The notes: generated from the sequence alone by a model not told the origin. A DNA stretch of 64,000 nt from Mesorhizobium sp. M1E.F.Ca.ET.045.02.1.1 (GCF_003952485.1 NZ_CP034447.1:5098501-5162500); one strand, 5' to 3'. Positions 37,132-46,072 are shown, counted from the first letter of the stretch. A program made the numbers and translations.

Positions 37132-37674
37132 TCAATACGCGCCCTTCTTGCCAGTGCCGGCATAGACGAAATCGAAATCGATCGCTAACGGCTTGAACCA
37201 TTCGCCAACGCCTGTCTCCTTGTCCACATGGCGCCCGAAATGTGCGTGCGCAGTGGCGGAGGGCGGCGAGATGGTCAGCGTCAGCTTGTACTTGCCGGCG
37301 CCGTCGAGCTTGACGTTATCGCCGTAATGCGGCCCGTCATTGGCCACCATGGGCATGAAATCGCCCTTCTGGACATGGCCGTTGTCCATATGCGTCAACT
37401 CGTAGGAGACGAGGAGGTCGGGCATCCAGTCGCCCTCGGCAAAGCCGTTCTTGTTATCCTTCGCAGCCTTGATATCGGCCTCCAGATGGACATCGGAGTC
37501 CTTGGCCGGACGCATAAGCCCCTCCGGCTCCATCTCTATAGGCTGGAGGTAGACGGCGCCAATCTCCATGCCTGCCACCATCTGCGGGGTGCCAACAGGA
37601 ATCTCCTTGGCCAGAAGCTGACCGGTTCCGCCGATCAACAGGCCCAGGATCAGCGCCGCCTTGACAGTTTGCAT
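37132..37674 (-). CDS. ftrA: periplasmic ferrous iron-binding protein, P19/FtrA family
   Basis: A 180-residue protein with a signal peptide (MQTVKAALILGLLIGGTGQL). The mature protein has the P19 landmarks GAVYLQPIEMEP, HLEADIKA, THMDNGHVQKGDFMPM, HYGDNVKL and AHAHFGRHVD, with the methionine and histidines that bind copper and iron. First gene of the four-gene ferrous uptake operon. ATG 37674 has AAGGA upstream; the frame open to 37764 precedes the signal sequence and is not used. Iron control is shown by the Irr-type palindrome 142 bases upstream. Confidence 0.9.
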   Translation of the reverse strand: MQTVKAALILGLLIGGTGQLLAKEIPVGTPQMVAGMEIGAVYLQPIEMEPEGLMRPAKDSDVHLEADIKAAKDNKNGFAEGDWMPDLLVSYELTHMDNGHVQKGDFMPMVANDGPHYGDNVKLDGAGKYKLTLTISPPSATAHAHFGRHVDKETGVGEWFKPLAIDFDFVYAGTGKKGAY

Positions 37675-37815
37675 CGTTATTCGTGTCCTTGTTTCTCGAT
37701 CACAAAAGCCAACCCTCCGACAGCGTGTTTCGTGTCGGACCAAATACCTTCCCAAAAAGATCATGTTAATGCGCGCTTTTCCACTCCCCCTGTCAGAGAG
37801 TCAAGCGAAAACAGT

Positions 37816-37836
37816 AGTTTAGAAGAGTTCTAAACT
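37816..37836. promoter_or_regulatory. Irr iron-control element upstream of ftrABCD
   Basis: Two perfect 9-base arms, AGTTTAGAA and TTCTAAACT, flank GAG. This is the iron-control element of Rhizobiales (TTTAGAA-N3-TTCTAAA core), bound by Irr. It lies about 140 bases upstream of ftrA, consistent with activation or repression of ferrous uptake by iron status. Confidence 0.85.
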
Positions 37837-38466
37837 GAAACCCGGTCTGCGGTGCTGTCGCATTCTTCGAGAATTTCTTGTTCCTCTTCGCCGACGGCAT
37901 AGCGCCTCGAGCAGCGATTCCCTTGGTTCATTGGTTGGTCGTCAGCGCGAGACCGAACGCAACGCAAGCGAGAGCCAGCCTGGGCTGCGCTGGCGTTCGT
38001 GGTCGTACCCTGTTCTCGGCCAATTCACTCTATGTAGGCATTGCGTCACCACTGGTGGGCGGAGCCGACATCCGCCTCTATCGGTTCGCCACGGCCGTGA
38101 GTGACACTATGCGCCGCGACATCGCAAACCACACCGCCATTCATGCGCGCCGCTATCGGGCCTGCGCGGCGCTACGCCGCCAACGATCAAAACGACGCGG
38201 GTGTTTGCGTCACGAGCGGTGGGCAGCGATGCGGCAAGAGATGACCCTGGCTAGCATGTAATCCGTGCATCAAAGTCGAAGGAGGTCCGTGAGATCCTCG
38301 CTGCCCAGGATGGGTTTGTATGGTCTATGCGAACGCGCAGAGGCGTTCTGTCGCATAGCTGGGCGGCGACCCGATCGCGCGCTACGCTTTCTGGCGATGC
38401 ATGTCGGGGTCCTGCACGGTCGGGCATTCGCAACCGGTCTTTATCGGCGCACTTTCTGCGAATTGT
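37837..38466. other. long non-coding stretch between ftrA and the DUF2249 gene
   Basis: No convincing gene. One open frame (37878-38261) has an arginine-rich, family-less product and no ribosome site, so I reject it. Apart from control sites at its two ends I see nothing. Confidence 0.4.
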
Positions 38467-38480
38467 TTGCGCTTCGACAA
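38467..38480. promoter_or_regulatory. TTG-N8-CAA site, candidate NnrR/FNR box
   Basis: TTGCGCTTCGACAA is centred 94 bases before the DUF2249 start at 38568, so a start site 41.5 bases downstream would leave a 53-base leader. Half-sites diverge from the FNR consensus but fit NnrR-type sites. Confidence 0.45.
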
Positions 38481-38567
38481 ATAAGCGGATTTCGACCGGG
38501 CTAGATTCTTAGGCCGGATCGGAGAGTTGGCTGTTCGGCGCTTTCCGCAACAGTGGAAAGTGTGAAC

Positions 38568-38846
38568 ATGTCTGAATCAGAAGTCGCATCCCCGCCCCAG
38601 CTCGACGTACGCGCCGTCTTGCCTACGGAACGCCATTCTCGAATATTCGGAATGGTCCATGCGTTGGCCGAGGGGCAGTCGTTCATAATCGTGAACGATC
38701 ACGATCCGCGACCTTTGCGCTATCAGATGGAAGCCAGATATCCTGGCCTGTTCGATTGGGAATACCTGCAGCAAGGGCCGGATATTTGGCGCGTTGAGAT
38801 CAAGAGAACGCTGTCGTCCGGCTGCGACTGCTGCTGCGGCGGATGA
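38568..38846 (+). CDS. DUF2249 protein with cysteine-rich tail
   Basis: A 92-residue protein. The DUF2249 fold is marked by LDVRAVLPTERHSRIF, then IIVNDHDPRPLRYQME (HDP motif) and a closing GPDIWRVEIKR. The end GCDCCCGG is unusual: four cysteines that could bind a metal or act in thiol chemistry. DUF2249 genes often accompany denitrification and nitric oxide genes; this one leads the molybdoenzyme operon. ATG 38568 follows GGAAAG. Function unknown. Confidence 0.8.
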   Translation: MSESEVASPPQLDVRAVLPTERHSRIFGMVHALAEGQSFIIVNDHDPRPLRYQMEARYPGLFDWEYLQQGPDIWRVEIKRTLSSGCDCCCGG

Positions 38847-38937
38847 TGATCAAGATCAATGCTCGGCGGCACGACCTGCTGGCGTGAACCGCCATTCAGG
38901 GCAAGCCAAGACATCAGATGCAAGAGCGTTCCCCGCC

Positions 38938-39399
38938 ATGAGAGTGTCTTTGGAAATCAACGGCCAGGCGGTCGAGACGGAGGTCTCGGCTGCCTTGCGG
39001 CTAAGCGGCTTTCTCCGCGACGTCCTTGGCCTGACAGGCGTCAAGGAAGGCTGTTGCGAAGGGGAGTGCGGAGCCTGCACAGTGCTGCTGGACGGGAAGC
39101 CGATCAATTCCTGCCTGATGCTGACGTTCCAGGCCGCGGGGCACGAAGTCACCACCATCGAGGGTCTCGGCGGACGCAGCGATTTGCAGAATGCTTTCCT
39201 GCAGATGGGCGCCGTGCAATGCGGTTACTGCACGCCGGGGATGCTGGTGGCGGCCGATGGCCTCTTGCGGGACAATTCCCGTCCGTCCGAAGTCGAAATC
39301 CGCCACGCGCTGGCAGGCAATATCTGCCGCTGCACCGGCTTCGAGACCATCGTTCAAGCTGTTGCCGCCCACGCTGCCGCTCGCGAGGCGGCTCGTTGA
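38938..39399 (+). CDS. [2Fe-2S] subunit of xanthine-dehydrogenase-type molybdoenzyme
   Basis: A 153-residue ferredoxin-like subunit (CoxS/XdhA type). The plant-type cluster uses EGCCEGECGACTVLLDG (near residues 37-53) and the second cluster GYCTPGM with NICRCTGFE (near 98 and 133). It passes electrons from the molybdenum site to the FAD subunit. The ATG at 38938 starts the typical MRVSLEINGQ sequence; its ribosome site is weak. Gene overlaps the FAD subunit by one base. Confidence 0.9.
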   Translation: MRVSLEINGQAVETEVSAALRLSGFLRDVLGLTGVKEGCCEGECGACTVLLDGKPINSCLMLTFQAAGHEVTTIEGLGGRSDLQNAFLQMGAVQCGYCTPGMLVAADGLLRDNSRPSEVEIRHALAGNICRCTGFETIVQAVAAHAAAREAAR

Positions 39400-40268
39400 T
39401 GGGCGAGCTGTCAGTGGTCACACCGATCGACACGGTGGAGTTGCGGGCGTTGTTGTCCGCAGTGGCGGGACCGATAAATTTCATCGGCGGCGGGACGGAC
39501 ATGCTCATCGCGGGCCGCCCGATGCCTACAGGCGGCTTGCTGATTGATCTCTCACGCATAGCGGGCATGGCCTTCATCTATGCCGATGATGGCGGCATCC
39601 GTATCGGTGGCGCCACGACTGTTGCCGCGATCGCCGCGGATCGCGAACTCGCGTTCCGACTGCCTGCCCTTGCCGAGGCTGCCGCGCAATGCGGGTCTGT
39701 TCAGATCCGCAACCGGGCAACCATCGGCGGCAACATTGCAAATGCCGCCCCGGCCGCCGATCTTGTGCCCGTCCTGGTCGCAGCGAATGCCCGCCTGGGA
39801 TGCATCGGGCGTGACGGCGCGTCGCGCGAGCTCGCAATTTGCGACTACGCGCCTGACCGCGGATGCCTGATCGCGGAAGTGATACTGCCGCGCGACTGCC
39901 TCCTTCCACGCAGCGCTTTTGTCAAACTCGGACCCCGGCAGGACCTCAGCATCTCGCGTCTCAACATCGCGCTGTTGGCGGAGTTTCAAGATGGCCGTTT
40001 TGGCGATGTCCGAATCGCCGCAGGAGCGCTTGGGCCTCGGCCGCTGCGTCTGCGGATCGCGGAGGCGGCGCTCGCCGGCAGAAAACTCGAATATGCCACA
40101 CTGCGTGATTTTCTTGCTGTTTTGGCCGCCGATGTCGATGCGGCGATCCCGGGTCGCTATTCGCAAGCCTACAAGCGTCGCGCGATCTCCGGGCTGGGCC
40201 TCGACCTGATCGCGCAAGCGGTGGGACTGAGCCCGCGCGACCAACTCTTTGAGGACGTGGTGCAATGA
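39399..40268 (+). CDS. FAD-binding subunit of xanthine-dehydrogenase-type molybdoenzyme
   Basis: A 289-residue CoxM-like subunit. INFIGGGTDMLI near residue 28 and RNRATIGGNIANAAPAADL near 106 are the FAD-binding motifs of this family; SRLNIALLAEF follows near 189. The start is the ATG that overlaps the upstream stop (TGATG), not the longer frame from 38859 that shadows the small subunit. It overlaps the large subunit by four bases, indicating a stoichiometric complex. Confidence 0.9.
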   Translation: MGELSVVTPIDTVELRALLSAVAGPINFIGGGTDMLIAGRPMPTGGLLIDLSRIAGMAFIYADDGGIRIGGATTVAAIAADRELAFRLPALAEAAAQCGSVQIRNRATIGGNIANAAPAADLVPVLVAANARLGCIGRDGASRELAICDYAPDRGCLIAEVILPRDCLLPRSAFVKLGPRQDLSISRLNIALLAEFQDGRFGDVRIAAGALGPRPLRLRIAEAALAGRKLEYATLRDFLAVLAADVDAAIPGRYSQAYKRRAISGLGLDLIAQAVGLSPRDQLFEDVVQ

Positions 40269-42553
40269 ATCAGTTGTCGCGCCGCGTGCCGTTGGTTGAC
40301 GGTGTCGCGAAAGTCACGGGCGCGTTGCGCTTCACCGCCGACCTGGATGTCGAAGGTCTGCTGCACGGCGCGCTCGTGCTGAGCACCCATCCCCATGCTC
40401 GAGTCGCTCGTGTCGACCCTGCCGCCGCGCTGGCGGTAGAAGGGGTGCATGAAGTGTTCTGGCATGGCAACACGCCCGCCCACCTCTACAATAGTTCGAT
40501 ATGGTTTTCGGGGCAGAAGGCGCTGGCGGACGAACAGATGTTTCCGCAAGTCGTCCGCCACATTGGCGATCGGGTGGCGGCGGTGATTGCCGATACCGAA
40601 GAAATCGCACGCCGTGCGGCGAGGCTGATCGAGGTCGACTATGTCGACCTTCCAACAATCTTCGATCCCGAAGTCGCGCTCGGTCATGCCGGGCTGCCGC
40701 TGCGGCAGGACGATACTCCAACGTTCTTGAACCCCGTTGCCGGCGAGACTTTCGTCTACGGCGACCCGGAGGCCGGGTTCGCCGCCGCCGATCTGATCGT
40801 CGAGACCCGCGTCACAACTCCGCGAAGCCATCATTGCGCCGTGGAGACTCACGCCTGTATCGCCATGCCCGAGCCCGACGGCCGCATCCTGGTCCTGTCG
40901 CCGTGCCAGAGCGTCTTTGCCGTTCAGGCGGTCGTCGGCCAGGCGCTCAGCCTGCCGTCCGAGAAGATAAGGGTACAAAAAACCCCGATAGGCGGCTCGT
41001 TCGGAGGAAAGGCGGAGCCGATCCTCGACCCTCTCTGCGCCTTCTTCGCCCTGAAACTCAACCGGCCGGTGATTATTCGCTACGACCGGCAGGAGACATT
41101 CACAGCAACCCGCACGCGCTCCAGCGTCACGGGGCGGATGAAGATCGCATTGAAGTCCGACGGCCGAATCCTTGCGCGCGAGACCGAGGCACTCGTCGAC
41201 ATCGGCGCCTACTGCACCGGCGGCAATTACCTGCCAAGTTCGATGCTTCAGCGGCTGGTGCGGCTCTACGACGTACCGGCGGAGCGCTACAGCGGCCGCG
41301 CCGTCTACACGAACACCGTCCCGGCAGGCGCGTTCCGGGGCTATGGCTCGCCGCAGATTCACACGATAGCGGAGATTTCGCTGGATATAGCCGCCCGCCG
41401 CATGGGAATGGATCCGGTGGCCCTGCGCCAGAGGAATCTCGTCGGCCCGGGCGCGATCGAACCTTGGCAGGGGCTCGACCTTGGCAACGCCCGCGGCCGA
41501 GAGTGCCTGGCGCGCGGGGCTGAAGCTTTCGGCTGGGTCGGACGCCGCCAGAGGGGTGTGGAGCGGGGGCGGTGGCGACGGGGGGCAGGGGTTGCCTCGG
41601 CTACCCACATCAATGGCTGTTATCCAGGCTTCCATGAAGAAACCACGGCGTCGTTAACGCTGTTGCCGGACGGGCGGGCCGAGCTAATCTGCGCGCTTCA
41701 CGATCTCGGTTGCGGGGCCGACACCACGCTGGCGCAGATTGCAGCCGAGACGCTGGGGCTAAGGGCGTGCGACATCGTCATCGTTCCCGCCGATACCGAC
41801 ACCTGTCCCTACGACCTCGGCACGCGCGCCAGTCGCATGACCTACATCTGCGGGGAAGCCATCCGTCGCGCGGGCGTCGCTCTTGCAAGGTCGATCCGCG
41901 CAGCCGCGGGCCTGGAGCTGAATACGCCAGCCGACGATCTGTGTCTGGAAGCCGGCGCGATACATTGCCGGGGCGACGTCGGCATCGCGCTCCCGGACTT
42001 GGCCGCCCGCCTGGTCAGTCGCGGGATCGAACTGCCGGCGGCAACTGAAAGCTATCGCGCACAAGCCAATCCAGGCTCGTATGCGGCGCATTTCGCGGAG
42101 GTCGAGATCGACAGGCTTACAGGCCGTGTAAAGGTGACAGACTATCTCGCCGTCCATGATATCGGCAGGGCGATCAACCCGATGCTGGTGGAGGGCCAGA
42201 TCCACGGCGGAATCCAGATCGGCATCGGCTACGCACTTTATGAGGATGTCGCAATCGACCGCTCCACTGGCCGGATGCGCGGCGACAGTTTCAGCCGCTA
42301 CACGCTGGCCAACGCGCCCGAGATGCCGCCGATGCGCGTGCTGCTCGTCGAAGAGGGCGAACCTACCGGGCCCTTCGGCGCCAAGGCCGTTGGGGAGATT
42401 GCGACGATTCCGGTGGCGGCGGCGGTGGTCAACGCCGTGAATGACGCCTTAGGCACCGAACTCACTGAACTCCCGCTTTCGCCAGAGCGCGTCCTTGCGG
42501 CGCTAGACGGAGGAGGGGAGCGCCTGCCCGGCCTGCTCGGCGGATCACCCTGA
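40265..42553 (+). CDS. molybdopterin-binding subunit of xanthine-dehydrogenase-type enzyme
   Basis: A 762-residue CoxL/XdhB-like subunit. GGSFGGKAEPI near residue 242 and GAFRGYGSPQIH near 355 are molybdopterin-site motifs, and FGAKAVGEIATIP near 704 provides the conserved late glutamate region. The active-site loop does not show the AYRCSFR of CO dehydrogenase, so it is not a form I CO dehydrogenase; the substrate may be a purine, aldehyde or N-heterocycle. It ends nine bases into the convergent mog gene, and molybdenum cofactor genes are nearby, which suits its need. Confidence 0.88.
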   Translation: MNQLSRRVPLVDGVAKVTGALRFTADLDVEGLLHGALVLSTHPHARVARVDPAAALAVEGVHEVFWHGNTPAHLYNSSIWFSGQKALADEQMFPQVVRHIGDRVAAVIADTEEIARRAARLIEVDYVDLPTIFDPEVALGHAGLPLRQDDTPTFLNPVAGETFVYGDPEAGFAAADLIVETRVTTPRSHHCAVETHACIAMPEPDGRILVLSPCQSVFAVQAVVGQALSLPSEKIRVQKTPIGGSFGGKAEPILDPLCAFFALKLNRPVIIRYDRQETFTATRTRSSVTGRMKIALKSDGRILARETEALVDIGAYCTGGNYLPSSMLQRLVRLYDVPAERYSGRAVYTNTVPAGAFRGYGSPQIHTIAEISLDIAARRMGMDPVALRQRNLVGPGAIEPWQGLDLGNARGRECLARGAEAFGWVGRRQRGVERGRWRRGAGVASATHINGCYPGFHEETTASLTLLPDGRAELICALHDLGCGADTTLAQIAAETLGLRACDIVIVPADTDTCPYDLGTRASRMTYICGEAIRRAGVALARSIRAAAGLELNTPADDLCLEAGAIHCRGDVGIALPDLAARLVSRGIELPAATESYRAQANPGSYAAHFAEVEIDRLTGRVKVTDYLAVHDIGRAINPMLVEGQIHGGIQIGIGYALYEDVAIDRSTGRMRGDSFSRYTLANAPEMPPMRVLLVEEGEPTGPFGAKAVGEIATIPVAAAVVNAVNDALGTELTELPLSPERVLAALDGGGERLPGLLGGSP

Positions 42554-43048
42554 AAAGGAATTCACGACGATTGAGCCAGCGCCGATGAGTTCGAGACAGT
42601 AAGGCACGGCGGGGAAGACGGCGCTGAGGCACACGTCGATGGAGGACGGCTTTCCGGGGAGGTTTATAATCAGCGATCGTCCGCGGACTCCTGCGGTCTG
42701 CCGTGAAAGGATGGCGGTGCGCACATGCTGCAGGCTTGCCTGCCGCATCAGCTCGCCAAACCCGGGCAGTTCCTTGGTGATGACCTGCCGCATGGCTTCC
42801 GGGGTGAGGTCCCTTGGGGAGGGACCGGTTCCGCCGGTCGTCAGGATCAGGTCGGCGCCTGCCTGGTCGCAAAGCTCGACGAGCACGTCACGGACACTCT
42901 CCAGGCCGTCGGGAATGATGCGACGAACAAAATCACAGGGCTCTGCCAGGACACGGCCAAGCCAGCTTTCGATCGCAGGCCCGCCAAGATCCTCGTACTC
43001 GCCGCGGCTTGCACGGTCGGAGATGGTCACGATCGCGATCCGGGTCAT
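42545..43048 (-). CDS. mog: molybdopterin adenylyltransferase, MogA type
   Basis: A 167-residue protein with TISDRASRGEYEDLGGP near residue 8, TTGGTGPSPRDLTPEA near 70 and PGKPSSIDVCL near 130, the MogA pattern. It adenylylates molybdopterin before MoeA inserts molybdate. Starts six bases after ubiV, so it is the last gene of the DUF6455-ubiTUV-mog operon, which links cofactor supply to the anaerobic program. Confidence 0.88.
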   Translation of the reverse strand: MTRIAIVTISDRASRGEYEDLGGPAIESWLGRVLAEPCDFVRRIIPDGLESVRDVLVELCDQAGADLILTTGGTGPSPRDLTPEAMRQVITKELPGFGELMRQASLQHVRTAILSRQTAGVRGRSLIINLPGKPSSIDVCLSAVFPAVPYCLELIGAGSIVVNSFSG

Positions 43049-43054
43049 TTGTAG

Positions 43055-43954
43055 TCAGGGCGCCGCGGTTGCCTGCCAACCGGGCCTGGCATGGGCGTAC
43101 CCGTCGACCAGGGTGCCCGGCAGATCGAGGCATGACAGGGCGAAGCGGGCGTCTTCGGACTCCTCCCTGCCGTCGGCAAGTCTTCTATAGATCCTCGCCA
43201 CCTCGACCATGTCGCACGTCTGCGGGGACAGCCGAAGGCGCCTGATGCCCTTTGAGGCAAGCGCGTCAGGAGCGGGGCAGAAGGCCTGCACCTGATTGGA
43301 AAGAGTCTGCACGCCGTTGACCGCGAGGAACTGCTGGTCGTCGAGCGTGTCGACCCCGAGACCGTCGGGATCCCTTTCGCATGTGAATTGGCACGAATCC
43401 TTGTGAAGGCCATGGATCCGCGCATGGTAGCAGCGTCCGGACAGAGCGAGCGGCAGCCGCCCGAAAGCGAAAATCTCGAACTCGGCCTCCGGACATTTCA
43501 CGGACATGGCGCCGATCGCCGCAAACGACAGTTCCACGGGCGGGCAGATCGTCTGAGCGCCGAGCTGGATCAGGAACTTTGCGGAGGCCTCGTTGTAGAC
43601 ATTCACAAACGGACCCGTGACGAAGGCCTTGCCGGAACGTGACGGCAGGCCGGAGACATCGTTGATCTCCACCATCCTCTCGTCGCCGCAAAGATCCTCG
43701 ACGCTTCTGCGTTCCCGCACGGTCGCGGGTGCCGCCAGCGTGGACAGCACCACCTGCTTGCCTCCACGCTCCAGCCGCTCGATGACCGCCGGCCACGCGG
43801 GGTCCGAGAATGGCATCCGCTTTCCGCAGACGACTTCACCGACGTGAACGCGCTCGACCGGAGCCTCGTCCGCTATCCTGCGGTAAAAATCCAGGAGACG
43901 GTCGGCGGACCAGTGGAAGAACACCGGCCCAAGCGTCAGCGCGATTTCGGACAC
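43055..43954 (-). CDS. ubiV: UbiV, U32-family protein of oxygen-independent ubiquinone synthesis
   Basis: A 299-residue U32 peptidase-like protein. It starts MSEIALTLGPVFFHW as UbiV proteins do; GRLPLALSGRCYHARIH near residue 165 and DSCQFTCERDPDG near 190 hold the conserved cysteines for a [4Fe-4S] cluster. With UbiU it hydroxylates the quinone ring without oxygen. Gene lies three bases after ubiU. Confidence 0.9.
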   Translation of the reverse strand: MSEIALTLGPVFFHWSADRLLDFYRRIADEAPVERVHVGEVVCGKRMPFSDPAWPAVIERLERGGKQVVLSTLAAPATVRERRSVEDLCGDERMVEINDVSGLPSRSGKAFVTGPFVNVYNEASAKFLIQLGAQTICPPVELSFAAIGAMSVKCPEAEFEIFAFGRLPLALSGRCYHARIHGLHKDSCQFTCERDPDGLGVDTLDDQQFLAVNGVQTLSNQVQAFCPAPDALASKGIRRLRLSPQTCDMVEVARIYRRLADGREESEDARFALSCLDLPGTLVDGYAHARPGWQATAAP

Positions 43955-43957
43955 CGG

Positions 43958-44956
43958 CTATCTCCATTTCTTCTCGTAGGCTCCCGCCGTCTGCCGAGCC
44001 CCTTCCGACTGGCCGGCGAGAAGCCGGTCGATGTCGACGGCATCGCCGCCCATCTCGACCGCGTCGACGGCTTTCCTGAAGGCGCGCACGACCTCGCTTA
44101 CATAGCCTTTGCCGCGCTGGCGCCCTTCGATTTTCAGCGCAGTCACCCCGGCGGCCTTCAAGCCTGAAATCATGCCGCCGGCGTTCAGGCTGACGGGATC
44201 CTCGAACAGATGAGACGTCTTCCCCTCGGCTTTGAATTTGCCCTTGCAGAGAGTGGGATAGCCCACCGGCTGGCCGCGCTCGTATCGATCGATCGTGAAG
44301 CCCGACAGCCGCGCCGTTGTGCCGCTCGGCTCTTCGTCATAGCTCACCATCTCGGGCGGCGAGCAGACACCGTTGAGATTCGGCGATTTGCCCGTCGCAT
44401 AGGAAGACAGATAGCAGCGACCCTCGATCATCACGCAAAGACCGCCAAAAACGAAGGCTTCGGTTTCCACGTCGATCGCGCGGCTCAGCGCCGCTATCTC
44501 CTGGAGCGAAAGAACCCTTGGAAGCACAACGCGGCGGATGCCGAATTGAGCCGCATAGAAGCCGATCGCTTCCGGCGTCGCCGCGGCGGCCTGCACCGAC
44601 AGGTGAAGTCGGATCTGCTTGTGGTTCTTGGCCACATGATCGAGGACGGCGAAATCCGCGGCTATGATGGCATCCGCGCCGCTTTCCGCCGCTGCGTCGG
44701 CAGCTTTCTTCCAGATGTCGACATCGTCGACGCGCGCAAAGGTATTGATCGCAACCAGCACCTTGCTGCCATGGTCGTGCGCAAAGCGGACGCCCCCGGC
44801 GAGCTCATCCCTGGAGAAATTCAGCCCGGGAAAATTGCGAGCGTTGGTCTCATCGCGAAATCCGCAATAAACCGCATCCGCGCCGGCCTGGACGGCTGCC
44901 CTCAACGCAGCAGGCGTTCCCGCCGGACAGACAAGTTCCATGCGTGTCGTCGTCAT
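43958..44956 (-). CDS. ubiU: UbiU, U32-family protein of oxygen-independent ubiquinone synthesis
   Basis: A 332-residue U32 protein starting MTTTRMELVCPAGTPAAL. The cysteine pattern GGLCVMIEGRCYLSSYATG and NGVCSPPEMVSY (near residues 170-205) would ligate a [4Fe-4S] cluster, with a further cysteine in TLCKGKFKAEG. Partner of UbiV in a heterodimer that hydroxylates ubiquinone precursors anaerobically. Its start overlaps the end of ubiT by four bases. Confidence 0.9.
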   Translation of the reverse strand: MTTTRMELVCPAGTPAALRAAVQAGADAVYCGFRDETNARNFPGLNFSRDELAGGVRFAHDHGSKVLVAINTFARVDDVDIWKKAADAAAESGADAIIAADFAVLDHVAKNHKQIRLHLSVQAAAATPEAIGFYAAQFGIRRVVLPRVLSLQEIAALSRAIDVETEAFVFGGLCVMIEGRCYLSSYATGKSPNLNGVCSPPEMVSYDEEPSGTTARLSGFTIDRYERGQPVGYPTLCKGKFKAEGKTSHLFEDPVSLNAGGMISGLKAAGVTALKIEGRQRGKGYVSEVVRAFRKAVDAVEMGGDAVDIDRLLAGQSEGARQTAGAYEKKWR

Positions 44957-45498
44957 GCTTCCTGTGTCCCGCTGGGATTTTTGTCGACCAACCGGCGCGC
45001 AACGCTCAAGGCGCCGAGGATACCCGTGTCGACACAGCGGGCCAGGATGCCGTGCAGTCCGAGCAGGTCTGCAGGACGAAGCTCGGCATCCTCTATCGTA
45101 TTCCTCAAGGCAAGCACCGCTTCCGTGCGCCCGCTTACCGAGATCACGCGGCTGAAGAACATCGCGTCGCCGTCAAGCGTACCGTCAAGCAGGCCCAACA
45201 GGGTCAGAAGCGGTCCTTTGATCTGCACGTCCGACCGAGCAGCCTCGTCCTTGCTCACGACACGGACGCTGGATCGTTGTCCCTCCGGAACCACACGGAA
45301 CGCGAATGCGAGGTCGACAGGATCGATACCGAAGCAGGCCGACCGGGATTCGCCAAGGCGCTCGAAAAGGCCGGGCCGCCGCCTGGCAAGCGAGCGCAAG
45401 GACAATGTCAGCAACGGCCCGAGCGGCAGCCCTGCGACCGCCGGAAACAGGTGGCGAACAAGTCCTGGCAACATTGGCTCGGCGTTTGGCGGCCGCAT
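44953..45498 (-). CDS. ubiT: UbiT, SCP2-domain lipid carrier of anaerobic ubiquinone synthesis
   Basis: A 181-residue protein with an SCP2 sterol-carrier fold: LAFAFRVVPEG, KDEAARSDVQIKGPLLTLLGLL and GDAMFFSRVISVSGRTEAV are the family strands and binding cavity. UbiT binds isoprenoid quinone precursors and presents them to UbiUV. ATG 45498 has GGAAAG ten bases upstream; the in-frame ATG 45474 is possible. Translationally coupled to ubiU. Confidence 0.85.
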   Translation of the reverse strand: MRPPNAEPMLPGLVRHLFPAVAGLPLGPLLTLSLRSLARRRPGLFERLGESRSACFGIDPVDLAFAFRVVPEGQRSSVRVVSKDEAARSDVQIKGPLLTLLGLLDGTLDGDAMFFSRVISVSGRTEAVLALRNTIEDAELRPADLLGLHGILARCVDTGILGALSVARRLVDKNPSGTQEA

Positions 45499-45544
45499 CT
45501 TCAAGCGCTTTCCGGTCTGGCTTCGATCAGGAGGGTCCCGCGGC

Positions 45545-45967
45545 CTAGGCGTCGCATCTCTTGCGGAGCAGCTTCGAGAAGTTCTCGCTGTTGGGGCAGA
45601 AATCGCGATAGTGGCTGTCGAAATCGAAGGCCTGCATATGATCGTGACATCTGCGGCGATGGGGGCACGAGATGCAGGTTCGGGACATGAAACGGTCACG
45701 CGCGAATTCCAGTGTATGAAAGCTGTCGGGATCGATCCCGACTGAAAGCATCGCCAAAGTGAGGAAATCTTCCGAGGCATAAGGCAGATGCATGGCGTCA
45801 TCGAATTCGCCAGGCGACATGCCGATGCCATTCAACATGCCTGTGCATTCCTCCGGTCCAAGCGCCCAGAATTCCCGTCTCGCGGTCTTGCTCCGTCCGC
45901 GGTCCTTCAGACCGGCGATCGCCGACCGGCATGCTTCAAGCGCGTCGTCGACTAGGTTGCTGGCCAT
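45545..45967 (-). CDS. DUF6455 cysteine-rich protein
   Basis: A 140-residue protein ending in a conserved cysteine region: CISCPHRRRCHDHM near residue 100 and YRDFCPNSENF near 125, likely a metal or iron-sulfur site. Upstream is a helical part with LTLAMLSVGIDPDSF. It is the first gene of the ubiTUV-mog operon, 140 bp promoter-proximal, and starts 92 bases from an FNR-like site. ATG 45967 follows GGGAG. DUF6455 proteins are of unknown function; here an anaerobic electron-transfer or sensory role is an inference. Confidence 0.75.
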   Translation of the reverse strand: MASNLVDDALEACRSAIAGLKDRGRSKTARREFWALGPEECTGMLNGIGMSPGEFDDAMHLPYASEDFLTLAMLSVGIDPDSFHTLEFARDRFMSRTCISCPHRRRCHDHMQAFDFDSHYRDFCPNSENFSKLLRKRCDA

Positions 45968-46058
45968 CTGAACGTCTCCCGGCACTGTCTCGATATCGGC
46001 CAGCCCTCAGGCGAGTGGACCGGTGAATACAAGCTACAGCGCGCAAACGGCCCGCTCT

Positions 46059-46072
46059 TTGACCTAGCGCAA
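46059..46072. promoter_or_regulatory. TTG-N8-CAA anaerobic box between the ubiTUV and ubiDX operons
   Basis: TTGACCTAGCGCAA matches the TTG-N8-CAA frame of FNR/NnrR sites. Activation 41.5 bases away would give starts near 46024 leftward and 46107 rightward, both leaving short leaders to the genes at 45967 and 46138. One box could thus serve both operons. Confidence 0.6.

Noticed and set aside
37878..38261. Rightward 127-codon frame in the gap after the Irr box
   Set aside because: No ribosome site, arginine-rich and with no family resemblance.
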